From Pseudovibrio sp. Tun.PSC04-5.I4 (GTDB lineage Bacteria > Pseudomonadota > Alphaproteobacteria > Rhizobiales > Stappiaceae): 64,000 bases of DNA. Below, in pieces: positions 8,186 through 17,284 of the stretch. Each line of letters opens with the position of its first letter. The stretch's first letter is position 1. Made by a program: the position numbers and the translations under genes. Under the pieces are notes generated by a model. That model searched no databases. It was not told where the DNA came from and saw only the letters and a list, made by a program, of their open reading frames with translations. The stretch lies in NCBI RefSeq assembly GCF_900104145.1, contig NZ_FNLB01000006.1, positions 1,199,001 through 1,263,000 on the forward strand, given 5' to 3'.

Positions 8186-8908
8186 TTAGACGCCGCGCTT
8201 ATTGCCCCAAAGCAGCACATGGAGTTGCGGCAGGATGCGGGGCGTAAACCAGCGGTCAGCAAGGGTCTTTTCAATAAGCCAGTGCATGCGCTCCATCACG
8301 CCATCCATGTCAATGCGCGCATCCTCATCGTCTGGCGGTGGAGGTGTATGGTTGCCCGGCTGCAGATACAAAGGTAAATGCGGGAACCGTTCATGAACCT
8401 TCCGCGCCCAATTATAGTCCACCTCATCAAACACAACGATCTTTAACAAACTGTTGGTGTCGTCTCCCGCTTTGGTCAGGCAAAGTTCAAACTTGATCCA
8501 ATCGACGGTCTCACCAGAGGAGGGTGGTTTAGGGCTCAGCACCAGAGTATCAAGCTGCGCAAACCAGTCTTTGGCAACCGAGCCCTGTGTCTCCAGAGCA
8601 AAGCGGTAGCCCTTGGATTTGCCCATTTCAATGAGTTTGGAAAAATCCTGAATAGCTGGATTACCGCCCGACAATGAGACGGTCAAAGGTGTATGGCCAG
8701 TAAGTGTTTCCACCTCGCTCCATACATCTTCAGGTTCCATTGGTCGCCATGTATGACGATAGGCACTGTCAACCGCATGCAGCGTATCACACCAAACACA
8801 GCGATAATCACACCCGCCAGTGCGCACAAAGACAGTTGGTTCCCCCATCAAAGCCCCTTCGCCTTGAATAGTCGGCCCAAAGATCTCACTAATGCTCAGC
8901 TTGGTCAT
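8186..8908 (-). CDS. queE: 7-carboxy-7-deazaguanine synthase (radical SAM)
   Basis: Radical SAM enzyme that contracts the ring of 6-carboxytetrahydropterin to 7-carboxy-7-deazaguanine. The 240-residue protein starts MTKLSISEIFGPTIQGEG and shows the Fe4S4 motif C33-x3-C37-x2-C40 (CDYRCVWC), the SLSGGNPA segment and LETQGS. The ATG at 8908 overlaps the queD stop by 4 bp, which is why it is preferred over the in-frame start at 8926. The FVRTGGCDYRCVWCD arrangement is typical of the family. Confidence 0.94.
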   Translation of the reverse strand: MTKLSISEIFGPTIQGEGALMGEPTVFVRTGGCDYRCVWCDTLHAVDSAYRHTWRPMEPEDVWSEVETLTGHTPLTVSLSGGNPAIQDFSKLIEMGKSKGYRFALETQGSVAKDWFAQLDTLVLSPKPPSSGETVDWIKFELCLTKAGDDTNSLLKIVVFDEVDYNWARKVHERFPHLPLYLQPGNHTPPPPDDEDARIDMDGVMERMHWLIEKTLADRWFTPRILPQLHVLLWGNKRGV

Positions 8909-9261
8909 GGCCGATACTCCGCCCATGTTTTAGGTGTTTCGCTCACGCGAACAGCGCTCGTCTCATCCCAACGTTGCTTGCACCAACTGTAGATTTCGGT
9001 TGCCAGAAACTCTGAGGTCACCTGATCATGGTCAAACACCTCATTGAGATGCCGGTGATCCAGTTCATCATCAATATAACGCTTCAGCGGTTTTAACGCG
9101 GTGAAATCCACCACAAATCCGTATTTGTCCAAGGTCTCGCAGGAGAGCTCAACCACAACAACATAGTTGTGGCCATGAAGACGCGCGCAAGGATGGTCCT
9201 CCGGCATTTCGCAGAGTTGATGTGAGGCCGAAAAGTGGAATTCCTTTGTGATTTTGTACAT
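8905..9261 (-). CDS. queD: 6-carboxy-5,6,7,8-tetrahydropterin synthase
   Basis: A 118-residue member of the PTPS/QueD family that converts dihydroneopterin triphosphate to 6-carboxytetrahydropterin. Zinc-ligand histidines are visible as His14 in FSASHQL and His29/His31 in RLHGHNY; the catalytic Cys25 is in DHPCARLHGH and a DHRHLN motif follows at 68-73. The start codon overlaps the queC stop (TAATG) and its stop overlaps the queE start (ATGA), so queC-D-E are translationally coupled. Confidence 0.94.
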   Translation of the reverse strand: MYKITKEFHFSASHQLCEMPEDHPCARLHGHNYVVVVELSCETLDKYGFVVDFTALKPLKRYIDDELDHRHLNEVFDHDQVTSEFLATEIYSWCKQRWDETSAVRVSETPKTWAEYRP

Positions 9262-9959
9262 TACAAAGGTGCCCGCTCCAACGCAGATTTCCAGTAATCA
9301 GGATCAGCATAGATAGTTGGATCCACAACACCGGCAATGGCAAAAGCTTCACGCCGTTCAACACAGGTGCCACATCGCCCACAATGTGTGTCGCCGCCTT
9401 TGTAGCAGGACCACGTGTCAGCAAACGGGACGTTGTGCTTTACGCCTTCCGTTACGATTGCGGATTTAGGGATCTCTAGAAACGGAGTGTAAAGGCTCAC
9501 ATTAGCGTACCCATCAAGGGCCAGCTTTTGCATGTCTTCAAAGTTCTTGATGAAACCAGGGCGGCAGTCTGGATAGATGAAGTGATCCCCACCATGAACA
9601 GCAGCAGCCACAGCATCTGCCTGCTGGGCAGCAGCAATGCCAAATCCAATGGAGAGCATAATGGCATTGCGGTTAGGAACCACAGTCACCTTCATGTTCT
9701 CTTCTGCATAATGGCCATCTGGCACATCTATATCATCCGTGAGCGCGGACCCACTGAGATGTCGCCCAATCTGGCTCATATCCAAAAGAGAATACGGCAC
9801 CCCCAATTGCTTGGCTGCATGGGCGGCGTAATCCAGTTCAATTTTATGTCTCTGGCCATAGTCAAATGAGACCAGACCAAGGAGCGTCTGTTCATGCGCC
9901 ACCTTGTAGGCGAGCGTAACAGAATCCAATCCGCCGGAGCAGATTACGATCGTTTTCAT
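9261..9959 (-). CDS. queC: 7-cyano-7-deazaguanine synthase
   Basis: ATP-dependent enzyme forming preQ0 from 7-carboxy-7-deazaguanine and ammonia. The 232-residue protein has the PP-loop SGGLDS at 8-13, FDYGQRHKIE, the VPNRNAIML block and the C-terminal zinc site C185...C193-x2-C196-x2-C199. First gene of the que operon on the minus strand (C, D, E, F in order). A highly self-complementary leader precedes it and includes its ribosome binding site. Confidence 0.95.
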   Translation of the reverse strand: MKTIVICSGGLDSVTLAYKVAHEQTLLGLVSFDYGQRHKIELDYAAHAAKQLGVPYSLLDMSQIGRHLSGSALTDDIDVPDGHYAEENMKVTVVPNRNAIMLSIGFGIAAAQQADAVAAAVHGGDHFIYPDCRPGFIKNFEDMQKLALDGYANVSLYTPFLEIPKSAIVTEGVKHNVPFADTWSCYKGGDTHCGRCGTCVERREAFAIAGVVDPTIYADPDYWKSALERAPL

Positions 9960-9961
9960 AT

Positions 9962-10039
9962 TTTAGTCCTTGTTTTAGGTCCCGGGTAGGCTGCGACCGG
10001 CGCTCAAACGTTGAGCAAGGGGCTACCTAGCAGACTAAA
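9962..10039 (-). promoter_or_regulatory. Structured leader of the que operon, candidate RNA switch
   Basis: Immediately upstream of queC the plus-strand TTTAGTC (9962-9968) is complementary to GACTAAA (10033-10039); TAGGT (9976-9980) pairs with ACCTA (10025-10029); GCTCAA/TTGAGC (10002-10007 with 10011-10016) forms an inner hairpin, and CCGG (9982-9985) may pair with CCGG (9997-10000). In the transcript the outer stem traps part of the AAGGA ribosome binding site. The nested layout suggests translation control. It does not match the preQ1-I or preQ1-II consensus as I recall them. Structure is seen in sequence; function is inferred. Confidence 0.4.
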
Positions 10040-10184
10040 GAAGCAAGGAAAAGGCGATTTTGGAATTGAACCGGTTCCTCTGGGGAAATTAGGGAAGCCG
10101 CATGAAGTTAGCAATTGATGTAAATCAGAAATGAAGTTGCCTTTGACACACATAGAAATTTGCGCGCAGGTCCTAAGGAGAATG

Positions 10185-12902
10185 TTAGGAGGCCAGAGTC
10201 AGGAGTTTGACCTCGAGCTGTATCAGGGCGGGCCTTAGCGTATTAAAGTCGTTTTCAATATTGGTGAACGGATGCCTCCTATAAAGCTTGATGGCTTTTG
10301 CACTATCCAACTGGGCAAGCAAAGGGCGAACGATACGCAAGGCATCTTCTCGTGCCTTTTTGCGGATTATGAGCGTCTGACGGGTATCTGCTATGATTTG
10401 AACATGTTTTTTGAGGTCCCCAGCGACGAGGGGTTGAGTTACGCAACTTATAAATTTCTTCAAAGCGGCAGTATCAACATACTGCTCGCCAGCTTCTTGA
10501 TTGCCCAAAAGGATGTCAATAAAATAATTATCGGCAATCGATTTCGTAAGTTCCATACGTGCAATGCAGTTATCAGCTGCCTTTTTGACACCTTTTGCTA
10601 TGTCCTCGCGAAAGCCGGTCAACTCGCCATGCATAGCATCATACATGCCTTTAAGTTCGTTCAGTTGGCCCATGTTTTCCTCATGAGAACTGTTCTTGGC
10701 AGATTCTTGTTCAAGCAATTTTATTTCAGTCAGGAGATCTTTAAATTTGGTTGGATCAAAAACAGATTCATCAATGCGGTCAATGCCTTTAATCTTGCCC
10801 TTGATATTTTTCCAGGAGGCCGCCTTCGAAGTCAGTATTTCCAGATTTTCCTTTATTGGGCCAGCCTTTTCTGTGAATTTGTCCTTAGATATTTTGCGGT
10901 CCTTGGCTAATTGGATGCCTTGTTTGTAATCCTCTTCAATTTTCTGGAAGTAACTATCTTCCGAAACATTATGAGGACTATCCACTTGTTCCGACTGCCA
11001 GTCCAGACGACCTTTCAATTCCATTATATATTTCTCAGCCTGAAACTTAATACGGTTCATCTGAGTGAGAGACTCTTTCAGATCGTCAACCGTAGAAGAA
11101 TTATTGGCCACAATTCTTGCCTGTTTGAGATAAAGTTCTAACTCGCCATGATAGATTTTTTCGTTTTTCGGTTGCAGAATTGCTTTGAATTTTTGAGCTA
11201 ATTCTGGCCGTGCCGCTCCCAGTTTAGCTAATAAAATGGGTATATCCTTAAAGCGTTTCTCAATGTGTTGAATTTTCAAATCAATAATCTTGCGGAATTC
11301 TATTGCCATCTTGATGTTGGACATAAGAGGTTCAAACTGCTCTGTTTCAAGCTCCTCACATTGGCGTATAGCCTTGTCAATACTTATACCGGAGGATTGA
11401 TCTCGCAGGTTCTTAACATCTTCTACCAGTCGCATTTTGGCTTCTATGTAGTAGAGACCTTCTTTACTGCCCTTTGACTTATTGATCTTATCTAAAATTT
11501 TCTGAGTTCTTTTTTGTAAGTCCTCATATCCGCCAGGGTTTCTTTGTAAACCATCCAGAATATCTTCTGCCTTTAAAAACTCTTCTACGGCAATTGTTTC
11601 TATCCCACTTACCCCAGATGATCTAAGTTCATCCAAAAAATCGAAGGATTCCAAAAGGCTATCGAGAGTCTTACGAGGAACTGCTTTTGCTTTTTTATCT
11701 TTGGGACGCTTGGGGATCTCCACCATTACGTCTTTGGTTAACCCGTCAATATCACCAGCGCGGGCGTAGGATTCTGTCGTACTTTTCTTAGTAACAACTG
11801 TGTCACCGTCACCAAACATGACTAGTTTTTCCAGCTGCTCTTTGTAGTTTCGTGTTCGAATATCAAGATCCTTCTTGGCCCACTCCTTGTTTTTGCTCCA
11901 TTTTTCCTTGCGAATTGCAGATGTTTTTAAAGTAAAAATCAAACTGACGACTGTAGCTAAATTGCGGGATGGGTCAGTTCTATAGTGACCAAGTTCTTCC
12001 AAAATTTGGTCTGCTACCTCACTCGGTCCAGCCGTTTGCATACTGGCACAAAGCTTTTCTATATAAGCTGTCATATTCTTCAAGGTGACCATAGAAGCTT
12101 TTGCTTCCTCGGTATTCTTAAAGAGATCCTGCCATGCTGGGTCATCGCTTGTGGCATTTAATGATTGAGCGGTCGCCAAGGGAGTGCTTAAGCGGGTTGC
12201 TAAGCCGGTATATCCTATCCCGGTGAGGTCGGTTATGCACTCTTTTACGGATATGATCTGCTTACTAAAGTTTTTTTCGGTTTCATCTATAATCGACCCA
12301 CCGGAGTTTTGAATAACATCTTGCAAGAGCGATTGCATTGTGTCCAACTTGCTCCGGGTCTCGGCAAGAGAACCCTCACATGCATCATAACTATGTGCAT
12401 CACAGTTCAGTTCAGCTTTTTGCAGTAACAGATCAACAGTTTCATGAATGGACCTGAATGCTTCATCCTCTTTTACAAAATCTTTAAAGCTAGCTTGATT
12501 TTTAAAAAGGTTTGCATTCCGTATTCTATAACCTGCAATTTGATCCTGCAGAAACGCCATGCGACTATCATCAAGAGGTGCGCCACCTATAGGAGGGTTG
12601 GTTTTAAGTTCTTCAATCTCCCAAAAGAGTTCTGAAATTTGCTGAAAATTGTCCATGGCCATAGTTTGCACTGCAGCAACTGTAGCTGCATGTTCCACAA
12701 GCTTGCGATCCTGCTCATCCTCAAGAGCCGCCGCCGCCGCGATTTCCTGCTCTTCCTTTTCCCTAATCGCCACATACAAACCATCAACAGCGGCAGCAAA
12801 ATCAGGGTATGTCAGCCCAAATTCTTGAAAAACCGACTTGGCCCAACTGTCTTCTTTTCGTGTTAAGGGGGGGGCAGGTTGCTTTAACTTTGTTTCAGGC
12901 AT
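10185..12902 (-). CDS. Large helical/coiled-coil protein of unknown function
   Basis: A 905-residue protein I do not recognise. The frame opens at a TTG (12995) but ATG 12902 is preferred: it follows AAGGTG by 9 bp and gives MPETKLKQ, similar to the start MPVNKLNT of the unrelated-looking 757-residue protein at 37964-40237. Both then carry WAKxV[F/Y]Q and PD (here Trp20 to Pro33). The rest is charged and helix-rich with many Lys/Glu heptad-like stretches and no membrane span, signal peptide or catalytic motif. By eye it is more A/T-rich than its neighbours, which hints at a different history. It stands alone downstream-wise, 230 bp after (and transcribed toward) queC. Confidence 0.75.
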   Translation of the reverse strand: MPETKLKQPAPPLTRKEDSWAKSVFQEFGLTYPDFAAAVDGLYVAIREKEEQEIAAAAALEDEQDRKLVEHAATVAAVQTMAMDNFQQISELFWEIEELKTNPPIGGAPLDDSRMAFLQDQIAGYRIRNANLFKNQASFKDFVKEDEAFRSIHETVDLLLQKAELNCDAHSYDACEGSLAETRSKLDTMQSLLQDVIQNSGGSIIDETEKNFSKQIISVKECITDLTGIGYTGLATRLSTPLATAQSLNATSDDPAWQDLFKNTEEAKASMVTLKNMTAYIEKLCASMQTAGPSEVADQILEELGHYRTDPSRNLATVVSLIFTLKTSAIRKEKWSKNKEWAKKDLDIRTRNYKEQLEKLVMFGDGDTVVTKKSTTESYARAGDIDGLTKDVMVEIPKRPKDKKAKAVPRKTLDSLLESFDFLDELRSSGVSGIETIAVEEFLKAEDILDGLQRNPGGYEDLQKRTQKILDKINKSKGSKEGLYYIEAKMRLVEDVKNLRDQSSGISIDKAIRQCEELETEQFEPLMSNIKMAIEFRKIIDLKIQHIEKRFKDIPILLAKLGAARPELAQKFKAILQPKNEKIYHGELELYLKQARIVANNSSTVDDLKESLTQMNRIKFQAEKYIMELKGRLDWQSEQVDSPHNVSEDSYFQKIEEDYKQGIQLAKDRKISKDKFTEKAGPIKENLEILTSKAASWKNIKGKIKGIDRIDESVFDPTKFKDLLTEIKLLEQESAKNSSHEENMGQLNELKGMYDAMHGELTGFREDIAKGVKKAADNCIARMELTKSIADNYFIDILLGNQEAGEQYVDTAALKKFISCVTQPLVAGDLKKHVQIIADTRQTLIIRKKAREDALRIVRPLLAQLDSAKAIKLYRRHPFTNIENDFNTLRPALIQLEVKLLTLAS

Positions 12903-13023
12903 CGGAGGCTTCACCTTGGTCTTTTTGAGGAGGTGATAATATTTGGATTTTCTGTAATGATATTTTCCAGTTAAGGCCCATGAGCAGACCTTCAAAAATC
13001 TTTGGGTATTGCAACGATTTGCC

Positions 13024-13054
13024 GGCCATTGGGAAATGGCCAGTTGGTAACTGG
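13024..13054. other. Two fused hairpins upstream of the 905-residue protein gene
   Basis: GGCCATT (13024-13030) pairs with AATGGCC (13035-13041), and CCAGTT (13040-13045) with AACTGG (13049-13054); the two hairpins share two bases. They lie about 120 bp upstream of the preferred start codon and could be part of its leader or end a transcript from elsewhere. No U run follows on either strand except the A/T stretch after 13055. Confidence 0.4.
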
Positions 13055-13376
13055 GAATGAATATTTTAGTTCATGAAACGGAGGTTTTACTTTGCTCACG
13101 TGTTCAAGTTCCAATTACGTATCCGGCGGTTTGTCCGTTGATGAGGACAACATCTGCAAGGGAGTAATACGAAATCACCCCTCGAATTCACCGCTTCCAT
13201 GCGCCTCCTATGGTCACGGAGGATAGTTACGCCTCACATAAAAGTCGGCGCAGAAAAGCTACTGCAGCAGTTATGGCCGACCTTCGTGAAATATGCGTTG
13301 TAATAAATGTTTTGGTTTTCGCTTATTATTGATCGATTTTCAACGAACCCAAGTTCAGCTGTCGAGACAGTCGCGT
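13055..13376. other. Intergenic region without a supported gene
   Basis: About 320 bp between the 3' end of the DUF1989 gene and the hairpins ahead of the 905-residue protein gene. Short frames here carry no ribosome binding site or family similarity. It presumably contains the promoter of the minus-strand 905-residue gene. Confidence 0.4.
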
Positions 13377-14249
13377 TTAGGTTTTGTGTTTTCCAGAATA
13401 CCCGCTTGGTTTGGACATCGACCATTTCTGTAATGAACCTTCTTCTGGCTTATAAATCTCAATGAGCAAGGGGTAGCAAGGCGTATTGTCATCAGAATGG
13501 CCGCTTCCACAATCACCACCGGGGCATGCGGAAATAGCACCAAGCAAATCAATTTCAGCAAAAAATTCGATAAAATCACCGGGCCGAACCGGGCTGGCTT
13601 TCATAAAGTATTGATGCGTATCAGGTGTGAAGCCTGTGCACATGAAAACGTTCATCACATCATGGACATGAGGCTCGGCGCCATCAAAAGATAGGCCTTT
13701 GGCAGCAGAAAGCGCGCGGGTCAAATTTGAATGGCAGCAATGGTTGTAGTCAACGTTCTTTAACATGTGATTGGTGTACGGATCACAGCGTGTACCAATC
13801 ACATCATGAACTCCGGCACCATCTTCATCCCAGCCATACCAATCCAGTGTGTCCTGAGTAATCGTCGCCATTGGACGCAAATAAGGCATATTGCTCCAGA
13901 GACGATCGCCAGTGGTGAGATGGCTTGCATGGAGTTGCCTCGTCTTGCCGCTAAAAAAACGTTCATTCAGATCGTTGGCATTCCAAAGGTTCAAATCGCC
14001 GACCTGAGGGCCTTCAACGCTGACAATTCTAAAGAAGGATCCGGCAGGAACTTCAAAATACCCGCCATCACGCGGTGACACCAAAACCTCTGAAACTTTC
14101 TGCATGGTCTGTTTGGCCTGCTGATACAGATCCCCATCATAATCAGGAAGGTGGTCAACCTCATAGCAAACAATAGGGTTTTTGGAACGTCGCTCATCAG
14201 ATGGGGCAGGGATACCGGTGGAAACAGAACGAGAAGCGAGCTTGGTCAT
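13377..14249 (-). CDS. DUF1989 / urea carboxylase-associated family protein
   Basis: A 290-residue protein of the family found beside urea (guanidine) carboxylase genes and named UAAP1/UAAP2 or DUF1989. Features are the FEVPAGSFFRIVSVEGPQVGDLNLWNA block, TRQLHASHLTTGDRLWSN, CHSNLTRAL, and the C-terminal ISACPGGDCG with conserved His and Cys residues that may bind metal. No carboxylase or allophanate hydrolase gene is near, so this is a stand-alone member whose substrate cannot be deduced. Start ATG at 14249 follows AGGATC. It is divergent from the antiporter gene. Confidence 0.82.
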   Translation of the reverse strand: MTKLASRSVSTGIPAPSDERRSKNPIVCYEVDHLPDYDGDLYQQAKQTMQKVSEVLVSPRDGGYFEVPAGSFFRIVSVEGPQVGDLNLWNANDLNERFFSGKTRQLHASHLTTGDRLWSNMPYLRPMATITQDTLDWYGWDEDGAGVHDVIGTRCDPYTNHMLKNVDYNHCCHSNLTRALSAAKGLSFDGAEPHVHDVMNVFMCTGFTPDTHQYFMKASPVRPGDFIEFFAEIDLLGAISACPGGDCGSGHSDDNTPCYPLLIEIYKPEEGSLQKWSMSKPSGYSGKHKT

Positions 14250-14526
14250 GAGCCGATGATCCTATGAGTATGATGCAGACTTGATCGACCTGATTGAACA
14301 TTGCAATGCTCATTTAATATATTGATATATTTTCATGAATCCGGTTAGCCGCGCATGAAAAGGAGGAGGAACAGAGGACCTCCACCGGGAATGTTTTTTG
14401 TGGCCGTTGTTTAAATGATTGAAAACGCGAATGTCATAGAGTTTGTTGAATGAAAAGGGCTGCATCCTGCATTTTCGTTTTATGGGAGAATTTTGAAATG
14501 AGCAAACTCCAAGGCGGGAAATTGGG
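14250..14526. promoter_or_regulatory. Divergent promoter region
   Basis: The 277 bp between the divergent DUF1989 and antiporter genes must hold promoters for both. An A/T-rich segment lies at 14313-14336. A weak hairpin GGAGG...CCTCC near 14360-14382 is followed by TTTTTT at 14394-14399. I looked for a guanidine-I riboswitch, because of the DUF1989 gene, and did not find its conserved core. Confidence 0.4.
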
Positions 14527-15717
14527 ATGTCCTATCAAAATCTAACTATAATTTTTGTCGTGGTCTTTGTTTATAGCGTTATGAACCGTAAGCTGGAACA
14601 ATACCCAATAAACGGGGCCCTGTTGTTCTGCATCATCGGGTTTCTGCTGGGAGATAACGGCCTGGATTGGTTTAGCATCAGCCTTTCCAATGAAACCATT
14701 CGGACACTGGCGGAATTATCTTTGGCCATTGTTCTGTTTACCGATGCCGCCAATACAAACCTCAAAGTCCTATCTGACAACGTTGATCTGCCACGCCGGC
14801 TTTTGCTTCTAGGGCTCCCACTGACGATCATCCTGGGCATCGGGGCAGGGATGATGCTTCTGCCCGATTTACCACTTGTTGAAGTCGCTATTCTCGCCGC
14901 GCTTCTGGCCCCAACAGATGCAGCACTCGGCAAAGCTGTTGTGACTGATCCTGAAGTGCCGACACGAATTCGTGAGACACTGAACGTAGAAAGCGGTCTG
15001 AATGACGGCATCTGCGTTCCCATCGTTTTCTCACTCCTCCCGGTGGCAATAGATCCATCTCTGGCAAGCAACCTTAATCACATGGCTGCCAAGTTGTTTG
15101 CTGAACAGATTGGCTTGGGGGTGCTGATAGGTATTGGTGTCGCTGTGCTGGCATGTCAGTTTATCGAATTATGCTTTGGCAGTGCCGAGCAATCAAAAAC
15201 ATGGGAGCAGGTCACTGTTGTCGCTCTTGCAATAAGCTGCTTTGCCATAGCTCAGCTGGCTGGTGGCAGCGGTTTTATTGCCGCGTTTGTGGGAGGAATT
15301 GTTTTTGGCAGGCTGGAGAAGCCCTATAAAACACAGCTCCTGGTATCTGCGGAAGGAATTGGAGACACACTTTCTCTGATGACATGGTTGATTTTCGGGG
15401 CGGCAATTATTGGCTCTGTCCTCAGCACTTTCAGCTTTGAAATTCTGCTCTATTCAATTCTGAGCCTGACCATCGTGCGTATACTACCCGTCTATCTGGC
15501 GCTTTCTGGCGAAAGCCTGCTGCTCAAAGAGAAGCTGTTTATTGGTTGGTTTGGACCAAGGGGCCTTGCCAGTATTGTCTTTGCAATTATCGTGCTGGAC
15601 GCCAATTTGCCGGGCAGTTCAATCATCGCGTCCACTGCGGTAACCACCATCGGTCTCAGTGTTATCCTGCATGGAATTACCGCTCATTCCTTCATCAAAG
15701 CGCTGATAAAGAAGTGA
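14527..15717 (+). CDS. CPA1-family sodium(potassium):proton antiporter
   Basis: A 396-residue polytopic inner-membrane protein with about 11-12 hydrophobic helices. Family marks are LAIVLFTDAANT, LLAPTDAALGKAVV, ESGLNDGICVPIVF (the conserved Asn-Asp ion site near residue 158) and the late GWFGPRGLASIVFAIIVL block. It exchanges monovalent cations for protons, useful for pH and salt control in seawater. No cytosolic regulatory domain follows the membrane part. The start ATG follows GGCGGGAAATTGGG. The gene ends 24 bp from the convergent ferric-reductase gene. Confidence 0.9.
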   Translation: MSYQNLTIIFVVVFVYSVMNRKLEQYPINGALLFCIIGFLLGDNGLDWFSISLSNETIRTLAELSLAIVLFTDAANTNLKVLSDNVDLPRRLLLLGLPLTIILGIGAGMMLLPDLPLVEVAILAALLAPTDAALGKAVVTDPEVPTRIRETLNVESGLNDGICVPIVFSLLPVAIDPSLASNLNHMAAKLFAEQIGLGVLIGIGVAVLACQFIELCFGSAEQSKTWEQVTVVALAISCFAIAQLAGGSGFIAAFVGGIVFGRLEKPYKTQLLVSAEGIGDTLSLMTWLIFGAAIIGSVLSTFSFEILLYSILSLTIVRILPVYLALSGESLLLKEKLFIGWFGPRGLASIVFAIIVLDANLPGSSIIASTAVTTIGLSVILHGITAHSFIKALIKK

Positions 15718-15741
15718 GCAACGTTGGTCTGGGGGCTCGGT

Positions 15742-17082
15742 TTATTTAACGGGTACGAGCTTGCCCGTGTGTTTGAAGAGCCGGCGAATAAGGAACTTGA
15801 TCAACCAACCGAACCCAATATCTGATCGCATTTCGAATTCTTCGTAATGGAACTTCCGCATCGGGTAATTTAGTTTTTTTAGCCCAGTGGTCAAGTTCAT
15901 CCGCATCATTTCTGGTCCACAGAATGCGATTGGCATCATATCAAAACAGGTGCCTTGTAAAATTTTGAGGAGCCGTGCATCGATGTATTCACCCATATCT
16001 GATTCAAAGTATTGAACATGCAGATTGGGGAGACGTTTTTGCAGCGCTTCAAGCTCTTCCTCAAGCGGGTTTTCAAGTCTATTTCGAACGCCGTAGTAAA
16101 GATAAATCTGTCCCGTTGCCTCAAGAGACAAGGCCTGTGCCCATGCCAGAAATGGAGTAATTCCCACTCCGCCCGCAATCCAGATCTGATCTTGATTTTG
16201 AGCAAAGGGTTTGAACCCGCCATACCCTCTGCTGAGCTGAGCCTTCGCACCTGCTTTTAACTCGTGAATGCGGGACGTGTAGTCACCCAGTGCAGAAATA
16301 CAAAAGCGGATACTACCGTTTTCCTGAGGGGCAGACGCAATCGTATATGGATGCGTTTCCCGCAATCCGTCTTGTTCAAATGAAACATAAGCGAACTGTC
16401 CGGCTTTATATGAAATAGGCTTGCCGCCTGGCTTCAAACTAACGGTTGTAACCCGCCCATATACCTCAACAGTCTCCACCTCATAAGCTTTTGTACGCCC
16501 CGTGATGCCTTTGTAAGTCAGGTAGACAAAGGAACTGACACCAGCAAAACAGAAAACGGAGACATAAAGACCGAGTGGGTCACTCCATGAGAAGAAGTTG
16601 TTAATGAGTAAGAAATGGACGGCAGCTAGGGCGAAGAAAACACCAATGAGCCGATGGGTCCACCGCCAGATATTGTAGGGAATGAAGGTCGCCAAGGAGC
16701 CTAAACCGAGGATTAGGATGCCATAAAACCCAATTTCACCAAGCTCTCCGGCAATACCTTCATCTTCACCTCTGATAAACGCACCTGCAGCGTCCCGCAG
16801 AGTTGGCTCGGCTTCTATGGTGTCATGAAGAAAGGCAGCTACGATGGCCAGAACAGCAAGCCATTTGTGCAAAACATACACTTGGTCCAATGGCCCAAAG
16901 AGGGCTTCGACACCTCTTACACGTGTGGCCATAACCTGAACCAGCGCCATGCTGATCAAAGAGACCATGCCTGCATATTGGCTAATCAAAACAGAAAAGC
17001 TCTGCTCTCCGCCAAACTGCGTCAACAAATACAGAGGAGGCAACAGGCTTGCAAATATAAGTGACAGACCAACGGGCTTCAT
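15742..17082 (-). CDS. Ferric reductase-like transmembrane flavocytochrome
   Basis: A 446-residue protein with an N-terminal membrane domain and a C-terminal ferredoxin-NADP reductase module. Candidate haem-b ligands are His72/His86 (LHKWLAVLAIVAAFLHD) and His143/His156 (HRLIGVFFALAAVHF), both pairs 13 residues apart as expected for two stacked haems. The FAD site is HPYTIASAP and the nucleotide site GGVGITPFLAW, with a FCGPEMM tail. It should move electrons from NAD(P)H across the membrane, to ferric iron or another acceptor. It follows the two-component genes by 200 bp in the same direction. Confidence 0.87.
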   Translation of the reverse strand: MKPVGLSLIFASLLPPLYLLTQFGGEQSFSVLISQYAGMVSLISMALVQVMATRVRGVEALFGPLDQVYVLHKWLAVLAIVAAFLHDTIEAEPTLRDAAGAFIRGEDEGIAGELGEIGFYGILILGLGSLATFIPYNIWRWTHRLIGVFFALAAVHFLLINNFFSWSDPLGLYVSVFCFAGVSSFVYLTYKGITGRTKAYEVETVEVYGRVTTVSLKPGGKPISYKAGQFAYVSFEQDGLRETHPYTIASAPQENGSIRFCISALGDYTSRIHELKAGAKAQLSRGYGGFKPFAQNQDQIWIAGGVGITPFLAWAQALSLEATGQIYLYYGVRNRLENPLEEELEALQKRLPNLHVQYFESDMGEYIDARLLKILQGTCFDMMPIAFCGPEMMRMNLTTGLKKLNYPMRKFHYEEFEMRSDIGFGWLIKFLIRRLFKHTGKLVPVK

Positions 17083-17284
17083 TCTCTAGCGCTTTCTTAC
17101 CAACACAATTGAGTGCCTCGGATGAAGAAACAGCTTTACTCTGGTTGTACGCCGGGGGCGTCTAGAGCTGAATAATCGACCTTTTGGCTATCGCCGGCTT
17201 AGGTCTTCATAAGCTATTTTCTGGTTATCCAAGTGCCCGGTAACAAAGCGGGTTCAACCTGAAATCAATCTGAAGCTCCTGAAA

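Noticed and set aside
9962..10039. A standard preQ1-I or preQ1-II riboswitch
   Set aside because: The leader is structured but lacks the consensus hairpin-plus-A-rich-tail of preQ1-I and the fold of preQ1-II that I can recall; it is reported only as a candidate element.
14250..14526. Guanidine-I riboswitch in front of the DUF1989 gene
   Set aside because: The conserved ykkC core bases are not present on the minus strand.
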